This document shows positions 27,370 to 36,236 of a stretch of 64,000 bases of DNA, piece after piece (the first letter of the stretch is position 1; every line of letters starts with the position of its first letter). Location: contig JAEXHI010000022.1 in NCBI GenBank assembly GCA_023450085.1, forward strand, positions 412,406 through 476,405, read 5' to 3'. A program made the position numbers and the translations under genes. Under the pieces are notes generated by a model. It had not been told where the DNA came from. It saw only the letters and a list, made by a program, of their open reading frames with translations, and did not search any database. The DNA comes from Bacteroidota bacterium. GTDB lineage: Bacteria; Bacteroidota; Bacteroidia; Sphingobacteriales; Sphingobacteriaceae.

Positions 27370-28185
27370 ATGGAACAATCATTTTCATTAAAAGATAAAG
27401 TAATCGTTGTAACAGGCGGTACAGGAATATTAGGCCTTTCTTTCATCAACGCTATTGTTGAGGCAGGGGGCACTGTAGGTATTTTAGGCAGAAACGAAAA
27501 AGTAGCCAATGAGCGTGCAGACGAAATCAATAAAAATGGCGGTAAAGCCATCGCTTTAATCGCTGATGCCATGAACGAAGAACAGCTGATTGCTGCTCGT
27601 GAGAAGGTATTGGCTGCTTTCGGAAAAATTGATGGTTTGGTAAATGCCGCAGGTGGTAACATGCCTGATGGTGTATTACAGCCAGAAGATAACATTTTCG
27701 AAATGAAAATGGACGGTATGAAAACCGTGTTAGACCTTAACCTTTGGGGAACTTTAATTCCTACGCAGGTTTTTGGTAAAGCCATTGCCGAAACTGGAAG
27801 AGGAAGTATCGTGAACATTTCTTCGATGAACTCAAAAAGAGCCATTACCAAAGTGTTGGGCTACAATATGGGCAAAGCAGCGGTAGATTGCTATACCCAA
27901 TGGTTTGCAGTTGAATTGGCTAACCGTTATGGCGATAAAATCAGAATGAATGCCTTGGCGCCAGGCTTCTTTTTAACAGAGCAAAACCGCAATTTATTAA
28001 CTACACCTGATGGTGGTTATACGCCAAGAGGTGGTGCAGTAATCAATCAAACGCCATTTAAACGTTTTGGTAACCCTGATGAATTAAAAGGAGCTTTGGT
28101 TTGGTTGCTAAGCGACGCTTCTCAATTTGTTACAGGTGCCATGATTTGTGTAGACGGCGGCTTCTCTATTTTCGGGGGAGTGTAG
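27370..28185 (+). CDS. SDR oxidoreductase, probable D-mannonate oxidoreductase (or KduD-like)
   Basis: A 271-residue short-chain dehydrogenase from ATG 27370 (MEQSFSLKDKV). Cofactor motif TGGTGILG, structural NAAGG, catalytic Ser in ISSMNS and the YNMGK Tyr-x3-Lys. APGFFLTEQNRNLL, TPRGG and DGGFSIFGGV match the Gram-positive YjmF/UxuB-type D-mannonate oxidoreductases, which reduce D-fructuronate to D-mannonate. The position after kduI also allows a KduD role (2,5-diketo-3-deoxygluconate to 2-keto-3-deoxygluconate). No uxuA is present in the window, so the mannonate branch would need it elsewhere. Enzyme class is sure; substrate moderately so. Confidence 0.85.
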   Translation: MEQSFSLKDKVIVVTGGTGILGLSFINAIVEAGGTVGILGRNEKVANERADEINKNGGKAIALIADAMNEEQLIAAREKVLAAFGKIDGLVNAAGGNMPDGVLQPEDNIFEMKMDGMKTVLDLNLWGTLIPTQVFGKAIAETGRGSIVNISSMNSKRAITKVLGYNMGKAAVDCYTQWFAVELANRYGDKIRMNALAPGFFLTEQNRNLLTTPDGGYTPRGGAVINQTPFKRFGNPDELKGALVWLLSDASQFVTGAMICVDGGFSIFGGV

Positions 28186-28362
28186 TTAGTTGTTTCGTTG
28201 ATTAGTTTTTTGGTTTTTTAGTTAGAAATCTATTATACCAATAACAATTGAAGTTCAATTATCTAAAGTATTTCTGTAAAAAATAATAACTGGTTTAAGG
28301 GTTTGATTTGCATGTCATCTAAACAACAAACGAACCAAACAACCAAACAACAAAAAGTATAA

Positions 28363-29763
28363 ATGAAACAGTTTTTAGACGAGAATTTTTTATTGCAAAC
28401 GGAAACCGCAAAAACTTTGTATCATCAGCATGCAAAGCATATGCCCATTATTGATTACCACAATCACTTAATTCCTGAGCAAATTGCAGAAGATAAACAG
28501 TTCGAGAATATTACCCAAGTTTGGTTATATGGCGACCACTATAAATGGCGTGCCATGCGTACCTTCGGGATTGACGAGTACTATATCACTGGCGGCGCTT
28601 CCGACTGGGAAAAATTTGAAAAGTGGGCAGAAACCGTTCCTTATACTTTAAGAAATCCATTGTATCATTGGACACATTTGGAGTTGCAACGTTATTTTGA
28701 TGTTTACGATTTGCTTTCACCAGCAACGGCCAAGAAAATTTGGGACGAATGTAATGCCAAGCTACAAACCAAAGCATACAGCGTTTTAGGTTTATTGAAA
28801 AAAATGAACGTAAAAACCCTGTGTACTACTGATGATCCTTTAGATAATCTAGCTTACCATCAGCAAATTAAAGCCAGTGGAATTGATTTAGTAGTGTTGC
28901 CAGCTTTCAGACCTGATAAGGCGATGAATGCTGATGATACTGTGGCGCTGAACCAGTACATCGATAAATTGGCAACCATTGTTGAAAAGCCAATTGCCAA
29001 CTATCAAGAGTATTTGACTGCTTTGAAATCTCGTCATGATTTCTTTGTAGAAAATGGAGCTTCAGTGTCTGATCATGGTTTAGAGCAAATTTATGCCGAA
29101 GACTATACCGAAGAAGAAGTAGCCCAAATTTTCCTTAAAATAAGAAACGGCGAAAGCATCACCGCAGAAGAGAACCTTAAGTTCAAATCGGCAATGCTAT
29201 TCACTTTTGCCATTTGGGATCACGAAAGAGGCTGGGTGCAACAATATCACTTGGGAGCTATCCGCAATAATAACGATCGTTTATTGTCTAGTTTAGGACC
29301 AGATACAGGTTTCGATTCTATCGGTGATTTTTCACAAGGCCGACAATTGGCTAGATTTTTAAATAAGCTAGACGCTAATAACCAATTGGCTAAAACCATT
29401 TTGTATAACTTAAATCCAGCAGATAACGAATTAATGGCTACCATGATTGGTAATTATCAAGATGGTACCGTAGCTGGTAAAGTGCAATGGGGTTCGGGTT
29501 GGTGGTTCCTAGACCAAAAAGACGGCATGATCAAGCAAATCAATGCTTTATCAAATATGGGGCTATTAAGTCAATTTGTAGGAATGCTAACCGATTCAAG
29601 AAGTTTCTTGTCCTTTCCACGTCACGAATATTTCCGTAGGATCTTATGTGACCTGTTCGGTACCGACATGGAAAACGGTGAAATTCCGAACGATATGAAA
29701 TTGGTTAGCCAATTAATTGAAAATATTTGTTATAACAACGCAAAAGCCTATTTTAGCTTTTAA
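28363..29763 (+). CDS. uxaC: Glucuronate/galacturonate isomerase
   Basis: A 466-residue uronate isomerase, close to E. coli UxaC (about 470). The N-terminal DYHNHLIPEQIAED carries the HxH metal motif of the amidohydrolase superfamily; further marks are TTDDPLDNL, LPAFRPDKAMN and QQYHLGAIRNNN, DTGFDSIGDF, FVGMLTDSRSF. It isomerises D-glucuronate to D-fructuronate and D-galacturonate to D-tagaturonate, the entry step for this cluster. It lies 177 bp after the SDR gene; no strong terminator is seen in between. Confidence 0.95.
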   Translation: MKQFLDENFLLQTETAKTLYHQHAKHMPIIDYHNHLIPEQIAEDKQFENITQVWLYGDHYKWRAMRTFGIDEYYITGGASDWEKFEKWAETVPYTLRNPLYHWTHLELQRYFDVYDLLSPATAKKIWDECNAKLQTKAYSVLGLLKKMNVKTLCTTDDPLDNLAYHQQIKASGIDLVVLPAFRPDKAMNADDTVALNQYIDKLATIVEKPIANYQEYLTALKSRHDFFVENGASVSDHGLEQIYAEDYTEEEVAQIFLKIRNGESITAEENLKFKSAMLFTFAIWDHERGWVQQYHLGAIRNNNDRLLSSLGPDTGFDSIGDFSQGRQLARFLNKLDANNQLAKTILYNLNPADNELMATMIGNYQDGTVAGKVQWGSGWWFLDQKDGMIKQINALSNMGLLSQFVGMLTDSRSFLSFPRHEYFRRILCDLFGTDMENGEIPNDMKLVSQLIENICYNNAKAYFSF

Positions 29764-29893
29764 ATAACAGATTTAATCACAAAGAAATAAAGACACTAAG
29801 GTGTTTTTAGTGGCGTATAATGGTTAAAATTAGCTCTAAGTTTACACTGTAGATGCTTTAAGCTTTAAGCCTTACGCTTTTACCTTAAAAAGA

Positions 29894-30907
29894 ATGAAAG
29901 TTTTAAGTTTTGGGGAATTACTGTTGCGCATTTGTCCTGATGTTGATGGACAATGGTTGGCAGATAATGAACTACCTTTTTATGTTGGTGGCGCAGAATT
30001 GAACGTGGCCACCGCATTGGCACTTTGGGAAGTCCCATCTGCCTATTTTTCGGCATTGCCTGACAATTTCATGTCCGAGCAAATCCTCAACTATGTGAAC
30101 AAGTGCAACATCGATTCGTCGAGAATGCAATTGAGTGGTGATCGCTTGGGACTGTATTATTTGCCAAAAGGGAAGGACCTCAAAAATGCAGGTGTAATTT
30201 ACGACAGAGCAAATTCTTCTTTCGCTAGTATCCAGCCCAATACCTTAAACTGGGACGAGATTTTTAAAGATGTGTCTTGGTTTCATTTCAGCACCATTTG
30301 CCCAGCCTTAAATCAAGATGCGGCAGATATCTGCTTAGAAGCTGTGAAAGCAGCTGATGAAAGAGGAATCACCATTTCTATTGACTTGAACTACCGAGCT
30401 AAACTTTGGAAATTTGGTAAAGAACCTATTGATGTTGTTCCTGAATTGGCTAAATATGCTGATTTGATCATGGGCAATATTTGGGCTGCCGAAAGAATGT
30501 TAGGCATTACTTTGCCAGCAGACATTGTAACTATTGATACCAAAGAGAACTATCTTAAACAGGCAGAAATTACCTCTAAGGAAATCATCAACAAGTTTCC
30601 GAAATGTAAGCACGTAGCCAACACCTTTAGGTTTGATTATATGCAAGGCATCAGGTATTATACTACGCTGTTTACCAATAATCAATTGTTTGTATCTAAA
30701 GAATATCTTTCAGAAAAGATTTTAGATCGTGTGGGTAGTGGCGATTGCTATATGGGAGGTTTAATCTATGGATTTTACAACCAACATGAGCCACAGCAGA
30801 TTTTAGAATTTGCTACCGCTGCCGCTTACAACAAACTGTACATCCCTAGCGACTGTACCACTGCAACTGTTCAAGACGTTCACCAAACCATTGCCCAACA
30901 TGACTAA
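29894..30907 (+). CDS. kdgK: 2-keto-3-deoxygluconate kinase (PfkB family)
   Basis: A 337-residue PfkB-type sugar kinase. N-terminal GELLLRICP and VGGAELNVATALA give the substrate/ATP-side glycines; the C-terminal family signature is DRVGSGDCYMGGLIYG with the catalytic Asp. Substrate is inferred from context: KDG kinase links UxaA/Kdu products to KDPG, and eda follows immediately, overlapping by eight bases (ATG at 30900 inside its end). Could act on KDG and related 2-keto-3-deoxy acids. Confidence 0.88.
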   Translation: MKVLSFGELLLRICPDVDGQWLADNELPFYVGGAELNVATALALWEVPSAYFSALPDNFMSEQILNYVNKCNIDSSRMQLSGDRLGLYYLPKGKDLKNAGVIYDRANSSFASIQPNTLNWDEIFKDVSWFHFSTICPALNQDAADICLEAVKAADERGITISIDLNYRAKLWKFGKEPIDVVPELAKYADLIMGNIWAAERMLGITLPADIVTIDTKENYLKQAEITSKEIINKFPKCKHVANTFRFDYMQGIRYYTTLFTNNQLFVSKEYLSEKILDRVGSGDCYMGGLIYGFYNQHEPQQILEFATAAAYNKLYIPSDCTTATVQDVHQTIAQHD

Positions 30908-31565
30908 GAATAAAGAAACCGCTATACAAGCCATCCAACAACAAGGATTATTGCCATTGTTTTACTATGAAGATGCTCAAATCAGTTTAGAGATCATCAG
31001 GGCACTTTATAAGGGTGGTGTTCGTGTTTTTGAATATACTAACAGGGGAGAAGCTGCTTTAAGCAATTTCAAATTCATTAAAGAAGCTTTGAAAACCGAA
31101 ATGCAGGATTTGTTTTTGGGCATTGGTACCATTAAAACGGCAGCACAGGCCCAGGATTTCATCAATGAAGGTGCCGATTTCATCGTTTGCCCAATTGTAA
31201 ACCCTGAGGTAGCTAAAGTAGCTCATGATGCAGGTTTGCTTTGGATCCCAGGTTGTATGACTCCAACAGAAATTAATTTGGCACAGCAGCACCAAGCAGG
31301 CATCATCAAGTTATTTCCTGCCAATGTACTAGGTCCAGATTTCCTTTCTTCTATCAGAGAGCTTTTCCAAGGCCAGTTATTTGTACCAACAGGCGGGGTA
31401 GAGATTGAAGAGAACAATATTGCTAGCTGGTTTAAAGCGGGTGTTTGTGCCGTAGGCATGGGCAGCAAATTGGTAAGCAAATCAATCATCGAAAAACGCG
31501 ATTACGAAACATTACAATCATTAACCATCAAAACCTTTGAAATTATCAATAAAGTAAGAAATTAA
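30900..31565 (+). CDS. eda: KDPG/KHG aldolase
   Basis: A class I aldolase of 222 residues from ATG 30900 (MTKNKETAIQAI), which overlaps the kdgK stop by eight bases; the longer frame starting at 30810 lies inside kdgK and is not credible. The Schiff-base Lys137 is in GIIKLFPAN, and the catalytic Glu in RVFEYTNRG. It cleaves 2-keto-3-deoxy-6-phosphogluconate to pyruvate and glyceraldehyde 3-phosphate. Length is typical for Entner-Doudoroff aldolases. The overlap makes coupling with kdgK likely. Confidence 0.94.
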   Translation: MTKNKETAIQAIQQQGLLPLFYYEDAQISLEIIRALYKGGVRVFEYTNRGEAALSNFKFIKEALKTEMQDLFLGIGTIKTAAQAQDFINEGADFIVCPIVNPEVAKVAHDAGLLWIPGCMTPTEINLAQQHQAGIIKLFPANVLGPDFLSSIRELFQGQLFVPTGGVEIEENNIASWFKAGVCAVGMGSKLVSKSIIEKRDYETLQSLTIKTFEIINKVRN

Positions 31566-31593
31566 GTATAAGGCACTTTCATTCCCAAGCATG

Positions 31594-31640
31594 TCTCTCT
31601 CCCTTTTGGGGAGAGATCCCGTTTTTTCGGGAGAGAGGGG
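31594..31640. repeat. Intergenic hairpin (CTCTCCC type)
   Basis: CTCTCCCTTTTGGGGAGAG followed by ATCCCGTTTTTTCGGGA: two small hairpins in the gap between eda and exuT. A repeat of common Bacteroidota type; possible attenuation or mRNA-end point. Confidence 0.45.
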
Positions 31641-31675
31641 GCAACTAATAAACCAAATAACCAAAAACCAAAAAC

Positions 31676-33115
31676 ATGAACCAAATCAAACCAAGTAGCT
31701 ACCGATGGACCATTTGTGCGCTGTTGTTTTTTGCAACAACCATCAATTACCTCGATAGGCAAGTACTTTCATTAACATGGAAAGATTTTATTAGTCCAGA
31801 ATTCCATTGGACCAATAACGACTATGGAAATATCACTGCATTATTTTCTATATTTTATGCCATTAGCATGTTGCTTGCAGGTAGGTTTGTGGATTGGATG
31901 GATACCAAAAAAGGTTTTCTTTGGGCCATTGGAATCTGGTCAATAGGTGCTGTTTTACATGCTTTTTGTGGTATCGCTACTTCGGGAATCATCACAGGAA
32001 ATTGGTTTGTAGGCTTTGAAGGTGCTAAACACGCCATAGAAACCGTTAATGATGTGGCGTTGATCATCAACGTGAGTGTAACCCTGTTTATCTTCGCCCG
32101 TTTTGTGTTGGCGGTAGGTGAGGCAGGTAACTTTCCAGCGGCCATTAAAGCCACAGCCGAGTATTTTCCTAAAAAGGATAGAGCTTTGGCCACCAGTATC
32201 TTTAATGCGGGGGCTACTATTGGAGCACTATGTGCGCCACTTACCATTCCGGTGATTGCTAAATACTACGGTTGGGAAATGTCGTTCATCATTATTGGAG
32301 CCTTAGGCTTTGTATGGATGGGATTTTGGATATTCCTTTACAAAAAACCGGAAGCCAATGCTAAGGTAAATGCAGGTGAATTGGCTTATATCAATCAAGA
32401 CGAAGAATTACAGGTACAAGTAGAAGCATTGCCTACTGACAATCAGAAAGTATCTTTTGCCAAATGCTTTAGTTATAAACAAACTTGGGCTTTTGTATTC
32501 GGTAAATTTATGACTGACGGGGTTTGGTGGTTCTATTTGTTCTGGATGCCAGCCTATCTATCAGAAGTTTATCATATCAAATCATCTGATACCGAAGGAC
32601 AATTGGCTATTTTCGTTTTGTACGCCATCACTTTACTATCCATTTTTGGAGGTTGGTTGCCTAGTTATTTCGTGGATAAAAAGAAAATGAATCCTTACGA
32701 AGGACGAATGAAAGCCATGTTGATTTTTGCTTTCTTCCCTCTTTTGGCATTGCTAACGCAACCTTTGGGATATATTTCTTACTGGATTCCGGTAATTTTA
32801 ATCGGAATTGCAGGAGCAGCCCACCAATCTTGGTCGGCCAATATCTTCTCTACCATTGGTGATAGCTTTCCTAAAAAAGCCATTGCTACCGTAACAGGTA
32901 TTGGTGGTTTGGCTGGTGGGGTAGGTTCTACTTTTATCAATAAATTTTCGGGCTGGTTGTTTGACCATGCCGAACAAACCCAAATGAAATTTATGGGCTT
33001 CCAAGGAATTGAAGCGGGCTATTTCATCATTTTCTCTTTCTGTGCAGTAGCTTATTTAATTGCTTGGGTAGTGATGAAATCCCTAGTGCCTAAAATGAAA
33101 ATCATTCAACTTTAA
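31676..33115 (+). CDS. exuT: MFS hexuronate transporter
   Basis: A 479-residue major facilitator transporter. It begins with a short basic cytosolic stretch, then TM1 (WTICALLFFATTINYLDRQVLSL), a start characteristic of the anion:cation symporter family that includes ExuT. FARFVLAVGEAGNFPAAIKATAEYFPKKDRALATS, with core GEAGNFPAAIK, is a strong family mark. About twelve hydrophobic segments are visible. An extra loop between TM2 and TM4 (residues about 105-135, WFVGFEGAKHAIETVND) is seen in Bacteroidota homologues. Substrates expected: galacturonate and glucuronate. It sits within the cluster, so cluster context supports the role. Confidence 0.9.
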   Translation: MNQIKPSSYRWTICALLFFATTINYLDRQVLSLTWKDFISPEFHWTNNDYGNITALFSIFYAISMLLAGRFVDWMDTKKGFLWAIGIWSIGAVLHAFCGIATSGIITGNWFVGFEGAKHAIETVNDVALIINVSVTLFIFARFVLAVGEAGNFPAAIKATAEYFPKKDRALATSIFNAGATIGALCAPLTIPVIAKYYGWEMSFIIIGALGFVWMGFWIFLYKKPEANAKVNAGELAYINQDEELQVQVEALPTDNQKVSFAKCFSYKQTWAFVFGKFMTDGVWWFYLFWMPAYLSEVYHIKSSDTEGQLAIFVLYAITLLSIFGGWLPSYFVDKKKMNPYEGRMKAMLIFAFFPLLALLTQPLGYISYWIPVILIGIAGAAHQSWSANIFSTIGDSFPKKAIATVTGIGGLAGGVGSTFINKFSGWLFDHAEQTQMKFMGFQGIEAGYFIIFSFCAVAYLIAWVVMKSLVPKMKIIQL

Positions 33116-33119
33116 ATAG

Positions 33120-33151
33120 ATATATCCTCTCCTTAACCACGAGGGGATATA
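33120..33151. terminator. Weak hairpin between exuT and gapN
   Basis: ATATATCC and GGATATAT arms bracket a short stretch directly after exuT. There is no clear T-run, so it is a candidate processing or attenuation site rather than a definite terminator. Confidence 0.35.
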
Positions 33152-33206
33152 TTATTGAAACTAAAATCTAGTAAATCTATAAACTAAGTAATAAATAAAA
33201 ACAACC

Positions 33207-34826
33207 ATGTCCCTAAACCTTGAAAATCTGTTTCCCGCCGAAGCAGATGTTCCTGCCGAGTATGCACTCGAAGGACCTTTAGACCAGCGTAGCTATCTCT
33301 CCAATGGAGATATGTTAACTTGGTCGGGAGATGTGCACACCGTACTATCTCCAATTTGTATCAAAACCGCAAAAGGCTTAGAGCGAAAGCTCATTGGTAC
33401 TTATCCACTTTGCGGCGAGAAAGAAGCGCAGATTGCTTTAGATGCTGCCGTACACGCTTATAATAATGGAAGAGGCGAGTGGCCTACCATGAGCGTGGCG
33501 CAGCGTATTGAATGCGTAGAAAAGTTCACCCGCGACATTATGGAGAAGAAGCAGGAAGTGGTGAAGCTGATCATGTGGGAAATAGGCAAGACTTATGGCG
33601 ACTCGGTAAAAGAATTTGACAGAACCATCGAATACATCAATGCCACTATTGATGCACTAAAGGATATCGACCGTAAATCTGCTGGTTTTACCATTGAACA
33701 AGGCATAGTAGCGCAAATACGTCGTTCACCATTAGGCGTAGTGCTTTGCATGGGGCCATTTAACTATCCGTTAAACGAAACCTTTACTACACTGATTCCG
33801 GCCTTGATTATGGGCAATACCATTTTATTTAAACCGCCTAAACACGGTACCTTATTATTTTACCCTTTGTTAAAAGCATTTAGAGACAATTTCCCTAAAG
33901 GCGTGGTGAACACCATTTACGGCCGTGGCAATAAAATTATTCCAGGTTTAATGGAGTCGGGTAAAATTAATGTGCTTACCCTTATTGGCTCTAGCAAAGT
34001 AGCCAATGAGTTAAAGAAAATGCACCCTAAAGTAAATCGTTTGCGTGCTATTTTAGGACTAGATGCCAAAAATGCCGCCATTATTACGGCCAATGCCGAT
34101 TTGAAACTGGCTGTACAAGAAACTGTATTGGGTTCATTATCGTTTAATGGCCAACGTTGTACTGCTTTAAAAATAATTTTTGTACATAAAAAACATGTGG
34201 ATCAGTTTGTGAAAGAACTGTCTGCCGAGATTGCCAAACTCAAATTTGGAATGCCTTGGCAAGCGGGTGTGTCGCTAACGCCATTGCCTGAGCCTCAAAA
34301 GCCAGCTTATTTGCAGGAGCTGATTGACGATGCTGTGGCTAAAGGTGCACAGGTAGTGAACGAAAATGGGGGACAAGCTAAAGAATCCTTTGTTTATCCG
34401 GCGGTAGTTTATCCCGTAACCAAAGAAATGAAGTTGTACACCGAGGAACAATTTGGCCCTGTAATTCCGGTAGTTACTTTTGATGACATTGAAGAGCCAA
34501 TCAATTACCTGATCGAGTCTACCCATGGACAGCAGGTTAGTATCTTCAGTAATGCTAATGAAGAGGTGGCGGCTTTAATTGACCCGATAGTAAATCAGGT
34601 GAGCAGGGTGAACATTAATTGTCAATGTCAGCGAGGACCAGATGTATTTCCGTTTACGGGAAGAAAAGACAGTGCCGAAGGAACACTTTCAGTGGTGGAT
34701 GCCTTGAGAGCTTTTTCGATCCGTTCTTTGGTAGCTACGAAATTAAATGATAATAATAAGCAGTTATTGAACGAAATTATCGACGGACACAACTCCAACT
34801 TCCTGAGCACAAAGTACCTGTTTTAG
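33207..34826 (+). CDS. gapN: NADP-dependent glyceraldehyde-3-phosphate dehydrogenase (non-phosphorylating)
   Basis: A 539-residue aldehyde dehydrogenase with the long N-terminus and features of GapN: LGVVLCMGPFNYPLNETFTTL with core GPFNYPLNE (cofactor site), ILGLDAKNAAI, and catalytic Cys318 in FNGQRCTALK. It oxidises glyceraldehyde 3-phosphate to 3-phosphoglycerate with NADP, bypassing ATP formation. It ends the hexuronate cluster, where the pathway yields glyceraldehyde 3-phosphate, so it likely supplies NADPH for the reductases or biosynthesis (inference). A substrate other than GAP cannot be excluded from sequence alone. Confidence 0.83.
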   Translation: MSLNLENLFPAEADVPAEYALEGPLDQRSYLSNGDMLTWSGDVHTVLSPICIKTAKGLERKLIGTYPLCGEKEAQIALDAAVHAYNNGRGEWPTMSVAQRIECVEKFTRDIMEKKQEVVKLIMWEIGKTYGDSVKEFDRTIEYINATIDALKDIDRKSAGFTIEQGIVAQIRRSPLGVVLCMGPFNYPLNETFTTLIPALIMGNTILFKPPKHGTLLFYPLLKAFRDNFPKGVVNTIYGRGNKIIPGLMESGKINVLTLIGSSKVANELKKMHPKVNRLRAILGLDAKNAAIITANADLKLAVQETVLGSLSFNGQRCTALKIIFVHKKHVDQFVKELSAEIAKLKFGMPWQAGVSLTPLPEPQKPAYLQELIDDAVAKGAQVVNENGGQAKESFVYPAVVYPVTKEMKLYTEEQFGPVIPVVTFDDIEEPINYLIESTHGQQVSIFSNANEEVAALIDPIVNQVSRVNINCQCQRGPDVFPFTGRKDSAEGTLSVVDALRAFSIRSLVATKLNDNNKQLLNEIIDGHNSNFLSTKYLF

Positions 34827-34977
34827 GATTAAACAGGCAATAAACATGGTTTTTGTAACAAACATGTGTCAATTGGAATATTGTTTAATTTTTTTTGAGA
34901 AATATTATAGAATTCAAAAAAATGTTTTTACATTTGGGCTTACCCTTTCGGGGGTATGTTTTTCATAGGTAGATGTA

Positions 34978-35008
34978 GGGTCAGGAACTAGTTTCTTGGC
35001 CCTTTTTT
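34978..35008 (+). terminator. Terminator-like hairpin downstream of gapN
   Basis: GGGTCAGGAA pairs (with one G-U and one bulge) with TTCTTGGCCC, followed by six T. It lies about 150 bp past the gapN stop and may end the hexuronate transcript. Confidence 0.5.
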
Positions 35009-35212
35009 ATTTAATGCCTTTTTATAGCTTTAGAGGCTATATTAAAAGGTTTTTCTGTTGCCCTTCATTGATCTTTACTAGTCTTATCCTTTTGAACTTT
35101 ATAAAGAAGGAGCCGTAAGTCTAAACCATCGAATACTGATAAAATTTATATCCTTGATTATGAAGTGGATATTTATTAAATATTAAAATATGATATATTT
35201 TTTTAAAAATGA

Positions 35213-35243
35213 TTTGAATGATTAGTTAATATTCCTATATTTG
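35213..35243 (+). promoter_or_regulatory. Bacteroidota-type promoter for tRNA-Lys
   Basis: TTTG at 35213-35216 and TATATTTG at 35236-35243, with a 19-bp spacer, match the Bacteroidota -33 TTTG / -7 TAnnTTTG consensus. The tRNA begins 22 bp after the -7 box. Confidence 0.65.
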
Positions 35244-35264
35244 CACCTCCTTAGAACGAAGGAA

Positions 35265-35337
35265 GATTCCGTAGCTCAGCTGGTAGAGCATTACACTTTT
35301 AATGTAGTGGTCCTGGGTTCGAATCCCAGCGGGATCA
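35265..35337 (+). tRNA. tRNA-Lys (anticodon TTT)
   Basis: A full 73-nt cloverleaf without encoded CCA. Acceptor arms GATTCCG / CGGGATC (one T-G pair), D-arm GCTC...GAGC, anticodon stem TTACA / TGTAG with anticodon TTT at 35298-35300, and a TTCGAAT T-loop in a CTGGG / CCCAG stem; discriminator base A. A strong terminator follows within ten bases. Accessory-type genes begin directly downstream, so this could be an old integration site. Confidence 0.97.
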
Positions 35338-35342
35338 CAGAA

Positions 35343-35370
35343 AGCCTCACAGAAATGTGAGGCTTTTTCG
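35343..35370 (+). terminator. Rho-independent terminator after tRNA-Lys
   Basis: AGCCTCACA and TGTGAGGCT arms around a four-base loop, followed by a T-run. Directly downstream of the tRNA gene. Confidence 0.88.
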
Positions 35371-35417
35371 TTTTCATACCTTTTTAGGTTTGGCTTCTAG
35401 TTAGTTTGATTCGGCCT

Positions 35418-35468
35418 TTGCTGATAATTGAACTTATGGTATGGTGATCATACCAACCAAGGGTAAAA
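35418..35468. repeat. Family B repeat, half copy (copy 1)
   Basis: TTGCTGATAATTGAACTTAT followed by a GGTATGGTGATCATACCAACC hairpin and GGGTAAAA. Aligns with the second half of the copies at 36041-36118 and 44347-44424. Confidence 0.65.
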
Positions 35469-35513
35469 TTAACAGATAGAATTGGTGCAGGTATCGATAA
35501 GTTTTTAAATGAT

Positions 35514-35891
35514 ATGAGTTTTTTTTTCGAATATATATATTATAGAGTAACCAAAGCTTATTTTAAATGGGATGGTCGTGTAGGCATAACCGCCATTGTA
35601 GCAATTACTATGATACAAAATGTGATGCTACTTAATGCTTATCTCATAGTCTGTAAATTTATGCACGAAGCTCCAAGAAAAATGTTTGCTTTAGAAAAAT
35701 GGATAATGGCTTTAGTTTTCATAGCTATAATGGCATACAACTATCGTAAGCATCACAAAAATTATAACAAATACAAACTACACTGGAAAAATGAAAGCAA
35801 AAGCTTACGGATTTTCAAAGGTCTTTTGGTTGTATTAGCGCTGCTATTTCCATGGTTGCTAACTGTTATGATTGCAGTTGTATATCGCTAA
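35514..35891 (+). CDS. Small membrane protein, unknown
   Basis: A 125-residue protein with three hydrophobic segments: about 22-46 (GITAIVAITMIQNVMLLNAYLIV), 58-76 and 103-124. Between the last two is a basic, His/Lys/Tyr-rich loop (YRKHHKNYNKYKLHWKNESKS). No signal peptide as such; the first 20 residues are aromatic. I recognise no family. It is flanked by family B repeats on both sides (35418 and 36041), so it could be a mobile single-gene insertion next to the tRNA. AT-rich like the host background. Confidence 0.55.
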   Translation: MSFFFEYIYYRVTKAYFKWDGRVGITAIVAITMIQNVMLLNAYLIVCKFMHEAPRKMFALEKWIMALVFIAIMAYNYRKHHKNYNKYKLHWKNESKSLRIFKGLLVVLALLFPWLLTVMIAVVYR

Positions 35892-36236
35892 ATGTTACTC
35901 AGTAAAAGGTATTAGAAAAGAGGCTGTTTAAGTGGACACTTTCTTGGCATGATTTCGGTCGAAAGTCTTCGGTTCACTAATCTTGAGAAGTTTTAAGGGT
36001 GGAAGCAGAATGTTCTTATTCAATCCAGTCATCATCTTTTCGACTTCTGGTTGGTGACAACACCAACCATTGCTCATAGTTCAATAGTGGTATGGTATCA
36101 CACCAACCACAAGTAAAAGCCGTTAAATGCAAAAAAGGATAGCATATCCATGCTACCCCTAAATAATATTTGCGCTACGAGTCTTTTGGCTAGTGCCAGT
36201 ACTTATTTATTTTCCTGCCGTTTCCGCAGAAAAATA
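35892..36236. other. Intergenic region with family B repeat
   Basis: A 345-bp gap between the small membrane protein and the end of the FG-GAP gene. It contains the full-length family B copy at 36041-36118 and otherwise nothing clear. A short frame from 36150 overlaps the FG-GAP gene end and is not credible. Confidence 0.55.
36041..36118. repeat. Family B repeat, full copy (copy 2)
   Basis: A 78-bp element with two hairpins: GGTTGGTGACAACACCAACC (36049-36068) and GGTATGGTATCACACCAACC (36089-36108), joined by ATTGCTCATAGTTCAATAGT and ending ACAAGTAAAA. The copy at 44347-44424 has the same length and only about ten differences by eye. Confidence 0.8.

Larger units (their letters stand above)
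34827..35264. other. Intergenic region between gapN and tRNA-Lys
   Basis: A 438-bp AT-rich gap without a credible gene. It holds a terminator-like hairpin (34978-35008) and the tRNA promoter; nothing else is clear. Confidence 0.6.

Noticed and set aside
30810..30899. N-terminal extension of the aldolase
   Set aside because: The extra 30 codons lie inside kdgK in another frame, and the ATG at 30900 gives a normal-length Eda.
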